Shown here: one piece after another, positions 8,964-20,100 of the stretch
How the letters are laid out: every line of letters begins with the position of its first letter
Position numbering within the stretch: position 1 is the first letter of the stretch
Source of the DNA: Rhizomucor pusillus
Taxonomy: Eukaryota; Mucoromycota; Mucoromycetes; Mucorales; Lichtheimiaceae
Reading direction: 5' to 3'
Assembly: GCA_900175165.2 (NCBI GenBank)
Contig: FWWN02000065.1
Coordinates: 1 to 29,356, forward strand
DNA: 29,356 bases
Translations under genes and position numbers: made by a program
The notes under the pieces: generated by a model
Databases searched by the model: none
What the model was told of the DNA's origin: nothing
The model's input: the letters and a program-made list of their open reading frames with translations, nothing else

Positions 8964-11103
8964 GAAAAAAGTGAGGAAATGCGGAAAAAGAGAGACGGTG
9001 TAAATAAATCTGGACAACAAAAAAGTTTGTACTTTATCGCTGCTGCTGACAAGAGTTTTCTTTTATCTCTTCTTCCGGGCGGACCCTAAACCCGTCACGC
9101 ACGTTCCAGGTTTTGCGCGTTCTCGAACCCATACCATCGATGGTCCTTGAGCTAACCGTAAAAGCCCCCGCATTTTAGCATGAGACTATTGTTAGTTAAC
9201 TTGTAGCTAGTATATATCTTGTTGCTATGCTTGAGCAATATCGTTTAGCCTCGCAGACCCTGATAAGCTGCGAGCGGATAAGTTATCGGATGCGTACGGG
9301 AAGCCAGAGACAAATGGCGCTGAAATGTATCCAATCATGATTTGTCATGGTAACACCGACTCCCGGCGATCTCCACTTTGGTCCCCCCAACAAACATTGC
9401 CCTCCCCCCAGGCAACAAATCTACTACATTTGGTGGGGCTTTTTTTAGGGACAAACAGATCTATATCTTGCATCGTGCGAGGAAAACCCGAGATTCTCGA
9501 AAGAAAAAGATTCTTCGATTTAGAGTGTTTTAAGAGTTTGCTTGATACAAGGATCGCTTCATCAAACACGCATCGTCTCACGGACGTGCGATGAGAAAAG
9601 GGAATCAGGTCTAAGAAGATGGACTACCAATAGAATAAATAGTGGTTGGCAGGTGATCTGACCGTCGTTGCATATATCGTTTTTATACTATTAAATCAAA
9701 ACTTTAATAAAATCGCTGTCACCCGCTCCTATTATTTAATTTTATATAAGTTTAGTGCCTCAGAATACGCATTTTTGCTCTCATTGCCAATTGATCCGCT
9801 CACCACAGACTGAGAAGTTTGTGTCCACATCAAATCCCCTTTTTATCTCTGCAGGAGAAAAAATGGATGGATTTATGGAAATGGCAGTCTTGGGCGACAT
9901 TATAGACGGAATTGATATATTTCTAGCAAAGTTTTGATCCTCAGGCGTACTATCAAGAGATCGATAGGTAAGACCTTATCACTCACTCTCTGCCAAAACG
10001 ATCTTCCAGGGTGAACTGGAGAACTCCGACTTTCGAAGCATCCTTCATATTTAAGCGTCTATTCATTCTCTAAGTTAGTAACAGTTTCCAAATTCTTAGG
10101 ACCCGGGAGCAGGAAATCAAACTAGCAGTATTTACGCTCAAGTGGATTTTGGATTGGAAATTTCGACCACTAGCCGAGCCAATAATATCAACATTTCAAT
10201 GAGAATTTTCCAATTTCATCACGACGTAGCTGTTGCCATTAGGAGATCGTTGGATAGTCGGCTTCTATGATACAAACTTGCCCCAGCCTACAATATGAAG
10301 TTCTAAAGATGTAGCTTCGATACCTTCGAACTTCCTCTCTTTCTCTTCTTTTCCTATACCAATGCAGTATTGAGATCATTGAAGATCCATTGTTGGAACA
10401 GCACCGGCAAACACGTTCTCAATAAAGCTTTGACATACAGGAACTTTTCTGCCATACTTTGAGACTTGCGCCATACTGCCTTTTTCTTTATATTTTCAAA
10501 TATGCCAAAGCTTTCATCGACACATTTCGTGTGGGCTGAATATGCAAAGTAGGCCCTCCATTATTATAAATAAATATATTCTTGCTTCTATGCCTCTGTT
10601 ATCTCAATACAGTCATGTACTGCGTAGCTCGAATTATTTCTGCATGATCTTTCTGAATTGATGTTCTTCTGCCTTCATGCAAGGATACCTCCCTCAATTA
10701 TCGTGACACATTCCCTTTGAGGAATCGTTTATTGTAAAGCTACTGTCATTTTGAGTGTTCTTCAATTCATTTTCCTTGCTGTTCTTTTAGTCAACAAATG
10801 AATGATGTGGAGTTTATTAGCGCTCGAGAAATGCAGCAGACACTGTGGCCGATGTAGCCAAATATTTGAGCGTAAAGTTGGTATTGCTGACTAAACTTTC
10901 TCCAGATGTAAAATTTTCCATGGATCTGCTTGTTTCATGACCAGCACCATTCTGCGAACCAAGGCGAACGACAACTCTTGACATTGCCTTGTTCTCGAGT
11001 CAATGGACAAGCGATCTGTAACAAGGTTCATACCCCGCCAGAACCCCCGCTATTCATACAAAATGCTCATTTCCCTTTGACCAGTTCCTGTTGCTTTTCT
11101 CCC
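8964..11103. other. 2.1 kb region without a supported gene
   Basis: This divergent region separates the GATA-like regulator from the succinate-semialdehyde dehydrogenase gene. It contains a perfect 12-nt palindrome ACCATCGATGGT (9133-9144), C-runs at about 9383-9410 and overlapping 80-90 codon frames on both strands at 9325-9594. Between 9755 and 10870 there are many short open stretches bordered by intron-like GT/AG sites, for example around 9850-9967 and 10010-10070. They never join into a stop-free model I can defend, and the minus strand shows similar stretches. It may be a decayed gene, an RNA gene or plain intergenic DNA. A 14-codon upstream ORF starts at about 10938, before the dehydrogenase start. 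Confidence 0.4.
9133..9144. repeat. 12-nt perfect palindrome
   Basis: ACCATCGATGGT is self-complementary. It sits about 170 nt upstream of the GATA-like regulator start. It could be a dimeric transcription factor site, but a palindrome of this size is expected by chance now and then. Confidence 0.4.
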
Positions 11104-13041
11104 ATGCTTCGTACGCTTCCAACTCCATATCTTCGAGCCTGCCTGAACACTTCACGCAACGCATCCCGAAAGATCATAATGACCAACACTGCTGTAAGAA
11201 CGCTCACAACTTCTGTCAAGATACCAGAGGTGAATTTCCGCGTTTTCTCTCTTTGCCACTTATTCCATGTACTCATGTCAAACGTAGCTTTCTGACCCCA
11301 AGCTCTTGCGGCACAATGCCTACATCAACAGTGAATGGATTTCCTCGGACAAGACTTTCTCCGTCTATGGTATGTTCTTAGTCATAAAATACAACGAGGA
11401 AACTTATTCTAAACTGGCTGGAAAATTATAGACCCTGCTACTGGCAAGGAGATTGGAAAGCTTCCAGAGATGGACGCTAACGATACAAAGCGAGCCATCC
11501 AGGTAGCCTCTGACGCGTTCAAAACATGGTCTACCACTACTGGCAAGCAGCGCCACGATATTTTGAAAAAGTGGTACGACCTGACCATGGAGAACGCATC
11601 CGATCTTGCAACTATCTTGACATGGGAGAATGGAAAGTCGCTTGCTGAAGCCAAGGGCGAAGTAGTATACGGTGCCAGTTTCTTCGAGTGGTTCGCTGAA
11701 GAGGCTGTGCGCACCTACGGCGACGTCATCCCTTCGCATATTCCAAACCAGCGTTTCATCACCATCAAGCAACCTGTCGGCGTTGTCGGCATCATCACTC
11801 CTTGGAGTATGTCAAACACGTCGTATGGAATATGAACCATTGCTGACTTTTTCCCATAGACTTCCCTATTGCCATGATCACTCGCAAGGTCGGTGCCGCG
11901 CTCGCTGCGGGATGCACGGTTGTCATCAAGCCCGGTGCCGAAACGCCCTACTCTGCCTTGGCTCTGTGTGAACTCGCCGAGCGTGCAGGAATTCCCAAGG
12001 GTGTCATCAACGTCGTGACTACCGAAAAGAACGTCGCTGATGTAGGCAAGGAACTATGCACAAACCCTATTGTCAAGAAGATCTCCTTCACCGGTTCGGT
12101 AAGAATTATGCACACAGTCCGGGACACAAAATTGGGAATGATGCTAACCACAATTCACGTTAGACCGCTGTGGGTAAACTTTTAATGCAGCAGTCTGCTG
12201 GAACCATGAAGAAGATTTCAATGGAGTTGGGTGGCAACGCTCCTTTCATTGTCTTTGACGACGCTGATGTAGACGCTGCAGTTGAGGGTTAGTTATATAT
12301 CTGCACAAGACTTTTAAAAAATCCTTTCTCACAAAGAGAATCATTGTCCAGGTGCTTTGGCTTGCAAATTCAGAGGTTCTGGTCAGACTTGCGTCTGCGC
12401 GAACCGTATCTATGTACAAAAGGGCATCTACCCGCTGTTTGCTTCAAAGCTCGCCGAAAGAGTTGGCAAGTTCAAGGTTGGACACGGTTTCAATCCTGAT
12501 ACCACGCACGGTCCCTTGATCAACGAGAAGGCAATCCACAAGGTGCAACGCCACATTGACGATGCTGTCAGCAAAGGTGCCGAGGTCCTTGTTGGCGGCA
12601 AGCATTTGGGAGGCAACTTCTTTGAACCGTCCGTCGTTACTGGCATGACCAAGGAAATGCTTATTTCCTCTGAGGAAACCTTTGGCCCCATCGCAGCCCT
12701 CTTTGAATTCTCAACTGAGGACGAGGTTATCGAATTGGCGAACAACACTGAATTTGGTCTTGCTAGCTACTTCTACTCGCGTGATATTGGACGTATCTGG
12801 CGCGTCGCTGAAAAGCTTGAGACTGGCATGGTAGGGGCAAACTCCCCTATCTTGTCAAGCTGCTACACACCCTTCGGTGGTATCAAGGAGAGCGGTGTCG
12901 GACGTGAAGGTCAGTTGACATGTGTAAACATGTGTAAACAATGCGACGCCTTAATTCGTTTGCTCACATATATGCACAGGCTCGAAATATGGTATCGAAG
13001 ATTACCTCAATCTCAAGTATATCAACATGGGCGGTATCTAG
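11104..13041 (+). CDS. Succinate-semialdehyde dehydrogenase, mitochondrial
   Basis: Seven exons, 11104-11229, 11288-11369, 11432-11806, 11860-12098, 12164-12287, 12352-12909 and 12980-13041, give 521 residues. It oxidises succinate semialdehyde to succinate with NAD(P)+, the last step of the GABA shunt. The N-terminal ~40 residues ([14 protein letters not shown]..., rich in Arg, Ser and Thr, no acidic residue before the end) look like a mitochondrial presequence. ALDH motifs are present: PWNFPIA with Asn195, ELGGNAPF with general base Glu295, [11 protein letters not shown] with nucleophile Cys329, EETFGP, and PFGGIKESG near the end. Cys331 two residues after the nucleophile matches the redox-switch pair known in human SSADH. 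The C-terminal [13 protein letters not shown] matches the SSADH subfamily rather than general aldehyde dehydrogenases. ATG 11104 is the first in frame with the presequence. Specificity for succinate semialdehyde is inferred from overall resemblance. Confidence 0.9.
12921..12940 (+). repeat. 10-nt tandem duplication in SSADH intron 6
   Basis: The decamer TGTGTAAACA occurs twice in a row inside the intron at 12910-12979. It looks like a recent small duplication, without coding effect. Confidence 0.8.
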
Positions 13042-13335
13042 GCTACGTTAGTGTATATTCATATGTAAATAGAACTTGTTTCCTTCCTCGTCATCATTTG
13101 CTTGATCTGGAACTTTAAGCTACTAGCAGTCGAGTTTGTGCGCGCGCGTCTTTCACAGCCCCCTAGTGATATCAGCGAATGCCCACAAGTGCTGCGAGGC
13201 ACCGAGTCACTCACTCCTTGCAATGCACGCTTGCGCCGCCCTGTCAAAATCTACTTGTTCCCCTTTCCCGGGCGGGCAGCAGCACAAAGGAGGGCAGCGC
13301 AACTCTGAAACCGGGTTTCTTTCCGCTTAGGCGTC
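13042..13335. promoter_or_regulatory. Intergenic spacer upstream of the START protein
   Basis: Just under 300 nt between two plus-strand genes. The final part is GC-rich (CCCGGGCGGGCAGCAG around 13266) and followed by GAAACCGGGTTTC (13307-13319), a short imperfect palindrome. It must hold both the dehydrogenase 3' end signals and the next promoter. No recognised site. Confidence 0.3.
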
Positions 13336-15948
13336 ATGGTGGCAACTACTGCTGACCACAACAACAACACCACCACCTCATCACGCAATGACATTGTGCC
13401 GTCGATCGCAACGCTTAACCACGTTGCGCCCGGCTTTGTGAACCCGCTCCTCACTTCGCCAGCGTACCATATCCACCAGGCTGAAACAGCAATGTCGTCA
13501 CTCAAACAGGTTATACGCGAGACTGAAGGTTGGAAAAAGGCGCTCAAGCACAAGAGTGGCGTCGTCGTGTACATGAAAGCCGCCGATAAGGCGGCGATCT
13601 TCAAGGGTGAAGCTATTATTCACGGATTTTCTCCGCAATCTATTTTCTACGTCATTGGCATGAGGAAGCTGTGGGACAGTCAGTAGGTGGAACCCCGCTT
13701 TAAATGGAAGACCACAGGCAACTGACTAGTCTAGATACGAGGATGGAGCTCTCGTGGAAAATTTGAACGAGACCACTTCGTTAACTTACGAAGTCGACAA
13801 GGCAAGTTCGTTCCCGAGGTACGCAGCGGAACGGAATCAACGTAGCAGCGACTTTTGAGAAAACTGATAACTTCCATAACACAATTATCCTTTGATTGAT
13901 GAATGCAGCCTCTGTGGTGGCAACACTATTGGCAACAAGCCACGGGACACTGCCCTTGTGGAGAAGATTGAATGTACTGGAGACGATGCTATATTTTTTG
14001 CATGCACGTCTGTAGAAACACCTCGTGTCCCACGTGTTCAAGGTCGTGTGCGGGCTGATATTAAGGTAATATTTAAAAATTCTACAGAAGACGACAACAA
14101 GGAGTCTGCGACGATTGACAGATCAACAATCTTGATTTTGATAGCTTTTAGGGTGGGTGCTGCAGCCGATAGGTGGAGCATTTCCAGCAACTCGGGTCAC
14201 CTATGTCATCCAAGAAAATCTCAAGGGATGGGTGCCTGGTTTCGCAAAAAAGTCCATGGCGAGACGGCCGCTAGCTATCGCGCTCGTTAACGAGTATTTG
14301 CAGAAAAAGGTCATTCGAACGAAGATGAATCGACCGCCAGCAACGTTGCCGCTGCAGCAGCCTCCAATGAATCGTGAATCTTGCATGCATCATCGACAAG
14401 CCCCTATCCCCTTTCCGGAAGATACTTTAGCAGGCTCAAGGTAGAATGGATTTATGGAACGTTCCAGGCTTTCCTTGTTGACTATCCATTAGGCCGCATA
14501 CTAGAGATCTACGAGGGACAGCTACAAAGAAAAAACATTTTGATCTCGTCGTCGCAGATAATGATACATCTCGCTCAGATTCGCCGCTTTTTGAGCTAGC
14601 TCCTGAACCTAGCAGTATCAGTACACTGAGCAGCATCGAGCAGCAATCACTGCCGCCGCCAGAATGCGCCACCAATACCACCCAAAAGATACAGATACCC
14701 GAAAGCGCTGCTGCTGCAGCGGAGGAGGAGAAACCCCAATCTTTATATCCTACACATCGACACCTGCTAGCAAAATCTCAAAGTATAAACTTACTAAAGA
14801 CGTTCTCTGCGAGCGACATTGATGAACAGTGGATACTTCAAGAAGACCACGAAGATGTCAAAATGTATACTGACAAGAGCAAAAAATGGATCCGTTTCGA
14901 TGGCATCATCTCCGGAGGATGGTCTCCACAGCAGCTCTGCTCAACCATTTTTTGCCTCGGCGCAAGAAAAGTCTGCAAGTATTTCCAACAAGCGCTATCA
15001 TCAGTAATATTATTTACCTTAATCATTGTAACAGGGGATAGTCTGTTCCACAGCGGAACAGTGTTGGAGCGTTTCAGCCAAAAGGATTACCTGGTATCTT
15101 GGTTACTACGAGATACCATGTCAACGTTGCACCATGCAACCATCCTCGCCACTATTGAAACCGATTCTTCTACGGGTACCGTGTACACTGCAGCCACAAG
15201 CGTCGCTGATGCTCTCAGCGAAACCACCTCAAAACCAATTGATCTTTACGGATGGATATTCCACCCAAGCTCACGCGGCACTGAAGCCATGTATATTAGC
15301 AACATCGAATGGGCAGATAACCCTCTTGTACGACTGAACAGTTACCTCAACGAGAATGGTTGCCCTCCATATATCCGTCGCGTAGCTGGCAAGGTCATCA
15401 AGGAAGAGTTTGATGACAAGACGGGAAAATACATTGTAACATATATCGCTAAACATCGACATCACAGCAAACCTCGAGCGTGGTGCACAGATATCCGCGT
15501 GCATGCCTCAAGATACCCACATGGATTCGATATAACGGTAGCACCTGCCTCTGGAACACGCGTAGATGTATCATCCACGCTCGCTAGCGTTCGTATCTAC
15601 ACGACCGGTGATGAAATGGAAGGCCAGCGCGTCGAAGTTGAGCTCACTGCGAACAAACCACCATCTTCCTCCAAACGAGAAAAGAGGCAGCAGCTTGCCG
15701 GTGCAGCAGAAGAGTGTATGCTTCCAAATCAGGATCAGCAGCAACAGTCGCAGGTACAGTTTTCCATTTTTTAATTTATTGCGAAATTGTCGCGTGTACT
15801 GATATATTTATACCTTGTTGGCGTAAAGACCCAGAATATCGTCAGTATATCCGATGAACTCACTTTCAATGGACAGCAACTTGCGCTCATATTCCTTGCG
15901 ATGGTTCTCTGTTACTATACAGGAAAACTTGCGTGTGCAACTTGTTAG
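13336..15948 (+). CDS. Tandem START-like lipid-transfer protein with C-terminal hydrophobic segment
   Basis: Seven exons, 13336-13682, 13735-13818, 13909-14065, 14145-14440, 14493-14974, 15035-15753 and 15829-15948, give 734 residues. The first START-like domain (about 75-251) has GEAIIHGFSPQSIF, MRKLWDSQYEDG, ENLNETTSLTYEV, VEKIECTGDD, GWVLQPIGG and LAIALVNEYLQKK. A Ser/Pro/Ala-rich linker follows. The second (about 400-620) has IISGGWSPQQL, GARKVWDSLFHSG, TVLERFSQKDYLV and PPYIRRVAGKV. START domains form a pocket that carries sterols, phospholipids or ceramides between membranes; the ligand cannot be read here. The last exon adds LALIFLAMVLCYY (713-725), a short possible tail anchor. Intron 5 (14975-15034) is GC-AG, and removing it restores the conserved Trp456 of GARKVWD. 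The exon 4-5 junction (14441-14492) is supported by phase only. Confidence 0.82.
14975..15034 (+). other. GC-AG intron, 60 nt, stop-free
   Basis: The donor is GCAAGT, the usual GC-donor consensus, and the acceptor is AACAG. The intron length is a multiple of three and the frame has no stop, so naive translation reads through it. Splicing joins GTC T to GG GAT and recreates ARKVWDSLF, matching MRKLWDSQY in the first START-like domain of the same protein. Confidence 0.75.
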
Positions 15949-17169
15949 AGAGAGAGAGATGTGCCATCAAAGATAGTCCAACGAAACCTTCACAATTCTT
16001 TCTTTTCCCGTCTTCATGTTTGTCCTATTGTTATTATTGATCATATTGTACATATATTATCCGAATGATATACCTTCGCCCACACCTCCTTGTCCTTTTA
16101 TTTTACCTTCATTTAATGTTACTACTTTTGCCGTTGTTACTTTCATGAGCTGATGGTATCTTGTTGTTTAGTAGGTGATGTGTAAAATAGTGGCAAAACG
16201 GATCTGGTGTTTGTTTTCAACCATATTTGGTATTCATGCATGCCCGTAAGTCAAATGGGATTTGCTTCAGACTGACAGATAGTAGGTACTCACTTGAACA
16301 AACAAATAACTGCCTAGATGTAGTTGTTGAGAATACGGTCTACGGCATAAAGACATGTTTTCTAATCGAAAATGCTTATAAGAGGTCCATTTATGCTATG
16401 CAAGAACGGTGAAAAGGAACAAGACACCTTCTTTGTACCGAGCGGTAAACAAAGAACAACGTTGATTGAACAGTGCCCTGCTTCGCCGTTCGAGTGCGTG
16501 ATAACGATGCCAGTTACAGCAAATTGCGCAGCTGCAACGTTTTAACTTGCATTTTGGGGTACTACAAATGTCTATCGCAGAGCTACAGCAGCAAGCTATT
16601 AAGTTCCTTCACTTCGCATCGCCAAAGCTCGATAGTTCACCTCCTGGTCTGTAGAGTTCTATTTATTTGATGCCTCTGATTTTCAGTGATGGATATGCTA
16701 TCCATCGCGGATAAACTTTATACAAAAAAAAGCTATAAAAAAGCAATATACATATTCTAAATCTTTGATTCCAAACAAACATCTTTATTGCTTGCACATT
16801 ATTCTACTGAGGGCTTTATTGAATTACTTACTAGTTTCAGGATGCATAATCTGACCATCAGTTTGTAATTGCAAGGTACTAGGTCGCGTAGGTGCAAGAC
16901 CAATGGAGAGCAATGTCCAAATTACTATGCGCTTTACTTTATCAGCACCATTCACTTATGCGCAGAGTCCAAGTTTGCAAATTGTACCTGACAGAAATGT
17001 AAGCGCGAATTTCATGCACACTGGACAACCGTAAACATCGTTTCCCGCGAAGGAAAAAAACCTGTACTTGACTTTTTTGGTCTTCCTTACTCTTTTGTAC
17101 GGCGCTCTCTTTAAACCACCAGCGACTGGGGGATCTCACACACTGCTTTGTACACCTTAACGAGGAAAG
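15949..17169. other. 1.2 kb intergenic region upstream of the Csf1 homolog
   Basis: No gene is supported. The region begins with a GA microsatellite (about 15947-15960), is AT-rich, and holds a perfect hairpin at 16688-16706. Open frames at 16227-16412, 16473-16670 and 16942-17139 (minus) have no recognisable product. 17050-17125 is pyrimidine-rich with runs of T and CTTCC, fitting a promoter and 5' leader just before the Csf1 start at 17170. Confidence 0.4.
16688..16706. repeat. Perfect 8-bp inverted repeat with 3-nt loop
   Basis: GATGGATA and TATCCATC flank the loop TGC. No T-run follows, so it is not a terminator of the bacterial kind. It might be a cruciform or protein site, or chance. 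Confidence 0.5.
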
Positions 17170-20100
17170 ATGGTCATGAGCGTTGTCGGCTCAACGACGA
17201 CGGCCACTTCGAACCTAAATGTCCAGACAGTATCCGACTTTTGGATGTTTGTGGTGTACTGTCTCGTGGTCGTAGTGGTCGTCATATTTTTCCTATTCTA
17301 CTTCAACCGTGCACTTGGTTACATTCTCACCTGGCTGATCAATCAGTACACTTGGAGACGATTCAACGCCTACATTGAAGTTGGTACGGGCTGTGTGATT
17401 CGTTCACTACGATTAGATAATATCACTTAGACACATTGCTATGCTACTTCTTAGACTCAATACGGGTCACGCTGCTGGGTGCTCGTATTTTATTCAAAAA
17501 TCTACGCTATCTATCGACGAATCAATCCATATCTATTGTGAAGGGTCATATATCTATTCAGTACTGGCTGCTTAACGTACGAAATGCCGAAATTGAAAAG
17601 CAAGGTACAACGAGCAGCAGTGAGATCACATCAGATCAATCTTCTGACAACATTTTATCTTTCCCAAAGGCACCAATCAAAGTAAACTGCCCTGTCGGAT
17701 TGTATGCAACGTTCAAGGATTGGAGTGGTTTATATACAACAATATACCGGCGTACGAAGCTATGAGTCAAATATTAGGGCTCGGCACTCCATCTTCTTCT
17801 CCATCATCATCGTCAACGTCATCCAAAGGTCCGTATCATGCACAGAGATCAACTAAACAGCATCTGAACAGTGTAAAAACGCTATTAGAATCCAATGCAA
17901 TGAAAGATCAGGACCCGGAAAGTCAGGTGTATTCCCCGGGTGTGGAGGCGTCGCTTCTCAGACGTCTCATGCCTATCCAGTTTGAGTGCACGACCGGTGC
18001 TGTAATGATCGGTAACAACGAGCTCCGCTCTATGATTGTCGGCGAGCTGGTGCAAGCAAATGGGATATGGAGCACAATGGCACCGCGTGTAGAAATGGAT
18101 CAATACAAATCAGTTCTGGATCTCGTGCTTCGCAGCCCGCGTATTAGTCTTAAAGACAACATGGACTATGTAAGCCGCCAGGAACCGGTATCATTTGTCG
18201 AGGTTCGGAAGCGTTCCAGCTTTTTTCACAGGTATACTTTGTGCTACCATCCGCATTCAAATCAAGAAAGTTCTTGCTCATTGTTATTGTTGCACAAAAA
18301 ACCTAGTCTGTGGAGCGGCGTATCCATGCCATTCCGGAAGCTATTTCATCCAGCTACTCGGACCAGGCAGTTTGGTCATATGCAGCATATGCATGATCTC
18401 ATGCATGCACGATACCAGGAGAGCGACACGGCGTCCAACCGCTCAACCACATTCCACGAAGAGTACGCACGCGTAAATAACCTGCTAGAATGCAGTAAAA
18501 TGAAAATCCGGTATTACGCCGATGTACCCGGCCCAGTACCCTCGACTGCTGCGATTGCGAATCCAGGGGTGGGAATCGACGTTGGAAACGGAGGACTGCC
18601 ACCAGAGTGGGGTGTACGCGTATCTGTTTGGAACGCAATGATCCATTACGGTCCATGGACAGATCGTCAGAGGTATGAACATGGAAACGACTGCATTGTG
18701 TATATTCCAGGGAAAAATTTTAACTCTGACGCTGCTACTGTTGCTAGAACGAGCATTCAAGATTATTTTTATCCCAACTCCCACCGCAACGTCCCGCCAA
18801 CTCCGTATAGGCAACCTGGCGAGCCTAGAGTCCCGACTGCATTCGAGTTTTTGGTCGACTTTGAGACAGAAGCTACTCTGCGTATACCAACAAGAGAGCG
18901 TTCAAAGGTAAGGAAGGATCCACGCGCCTTTTCTTTTCCCACTTAGTGGTTCCTAGGACTGGAGGTACGACTCGGGTGCTGCGGATCTTGACTTGGGTGC
19001 AGATGGCTTCTACACGCGACCCTACGGTTGGATTGATATCAAGGCCGCTGCAGGCTCAAGTATCAAAAGTGTGACACCTTACGTTTCCGGTGCTGACGGA
19101 TCCACGTCGACCATCGAACTACATCTCAAAAAGGTGGACGCATCAACGAGCGTCAATTATGCGTCACTTATCACTGCAAAGGCCATCGATGTAAGCTTCT
19201 ACTTATCATTACTATTTAGCAGGTGAACGCTTAGCTTAAATTTTTTTCGCAGTTTCACACCGATATGCCTTCCCCGCTTGTGTGGAATGCTCATCGAGAA
19301 TGGACTATTGGTTTCTCCATTGAAAAGCCCAGAGTTTTCCTTCTACGTGATCACGTATTTCTTTTCCAAGATCTCGTCAAAGATTGGACATCATCACCTC
19401 CTCCTGATATTCTGCATTTTATACCCGTTACATACACATTTAATGCCATCGTTTCCGATCCGTTAATTTATCTTTGCGTCAATGAACATAATATCATCAG
19501 CAATCCTAATTCATTAGAAGACAATGGTAAGACACATCTATATACACTTGATTCGGCTAAGACATGTCATGCTCAACCTAATATCTAGCTTACATCAAAT
19601 TGCATTCACAAAAACTCCATTTTAACATGAAGCTACCATTTACTGACTATGAACCTGAAGTTAATATTGTCAAGTTCCGAGCAGCGGTATGGACTAAGCT
19701 TGCGTAGCATATTGTGTGATCTATGCTAACTATTGTCAATCAGCTGGAACATGTCAAAATTGGCATTTCTCTGCAAACTTCTCACACGTTGCACGCATTT
19801 CTCGAAGAGGAAAATGCACAGTTTGGAGTCGCTGTCAATGTCACCATCGATGGCTCCTATGAATATTACAACACCGTGGATGTTCTTCATCACATTGAAT
19901 CCTTGAACCTAGACATCAAGGTACGAAAGGGCATTGGTATCTGTTCCTGCTGATGCTGATTTTTTTAAATAGCTGAATGGTGTGATATGCAAACTGTTCG
20001 GCACTGTTATACGATACCTTATAATTCTGCGTGACAACTACGTGGGTGCTTGGGTTAATTTCTCGACGATTGATGAATATCGTCAACGAAGGCAAAACCA

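Noticed and set aside
9085..9180. tRNA-like pieces on the minus strand (TTAGCTCAAGG and GGGTTCGAGAAC)
   Set aside because: The flanking bases do not form an acceptor stem, anticodon arm or T stem; the B-box match is incomplete.
9325..9594. Overlapping 80-90 codon frames on both strands
   Set aside because: No recognisable product, no splice support, and the frames exist on both strands through low stop density and C-runs.
10380..10480. Short minus-strand frame starting ATGGCGCAAGTC that looks protein-like
   Set aside because: Only about 31 codons and equal in quality to plus-strand fragments over the same bases; probably chance.
14975..15034. Transmembrane segment in the second START-like domain
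   Set aside because: The hydrophobic text is the translation of a GC-AG intron; removing it restores the conserved GARKVWD motif.
17605..17720. Apparent frameshift in the Csf1 gene before GLEWFIYN
   Set aside because: A GTACAA...AAAG intron at 17605-17669 restores the frame in phase and gives the family text PCRIV, so no mutation is needed.
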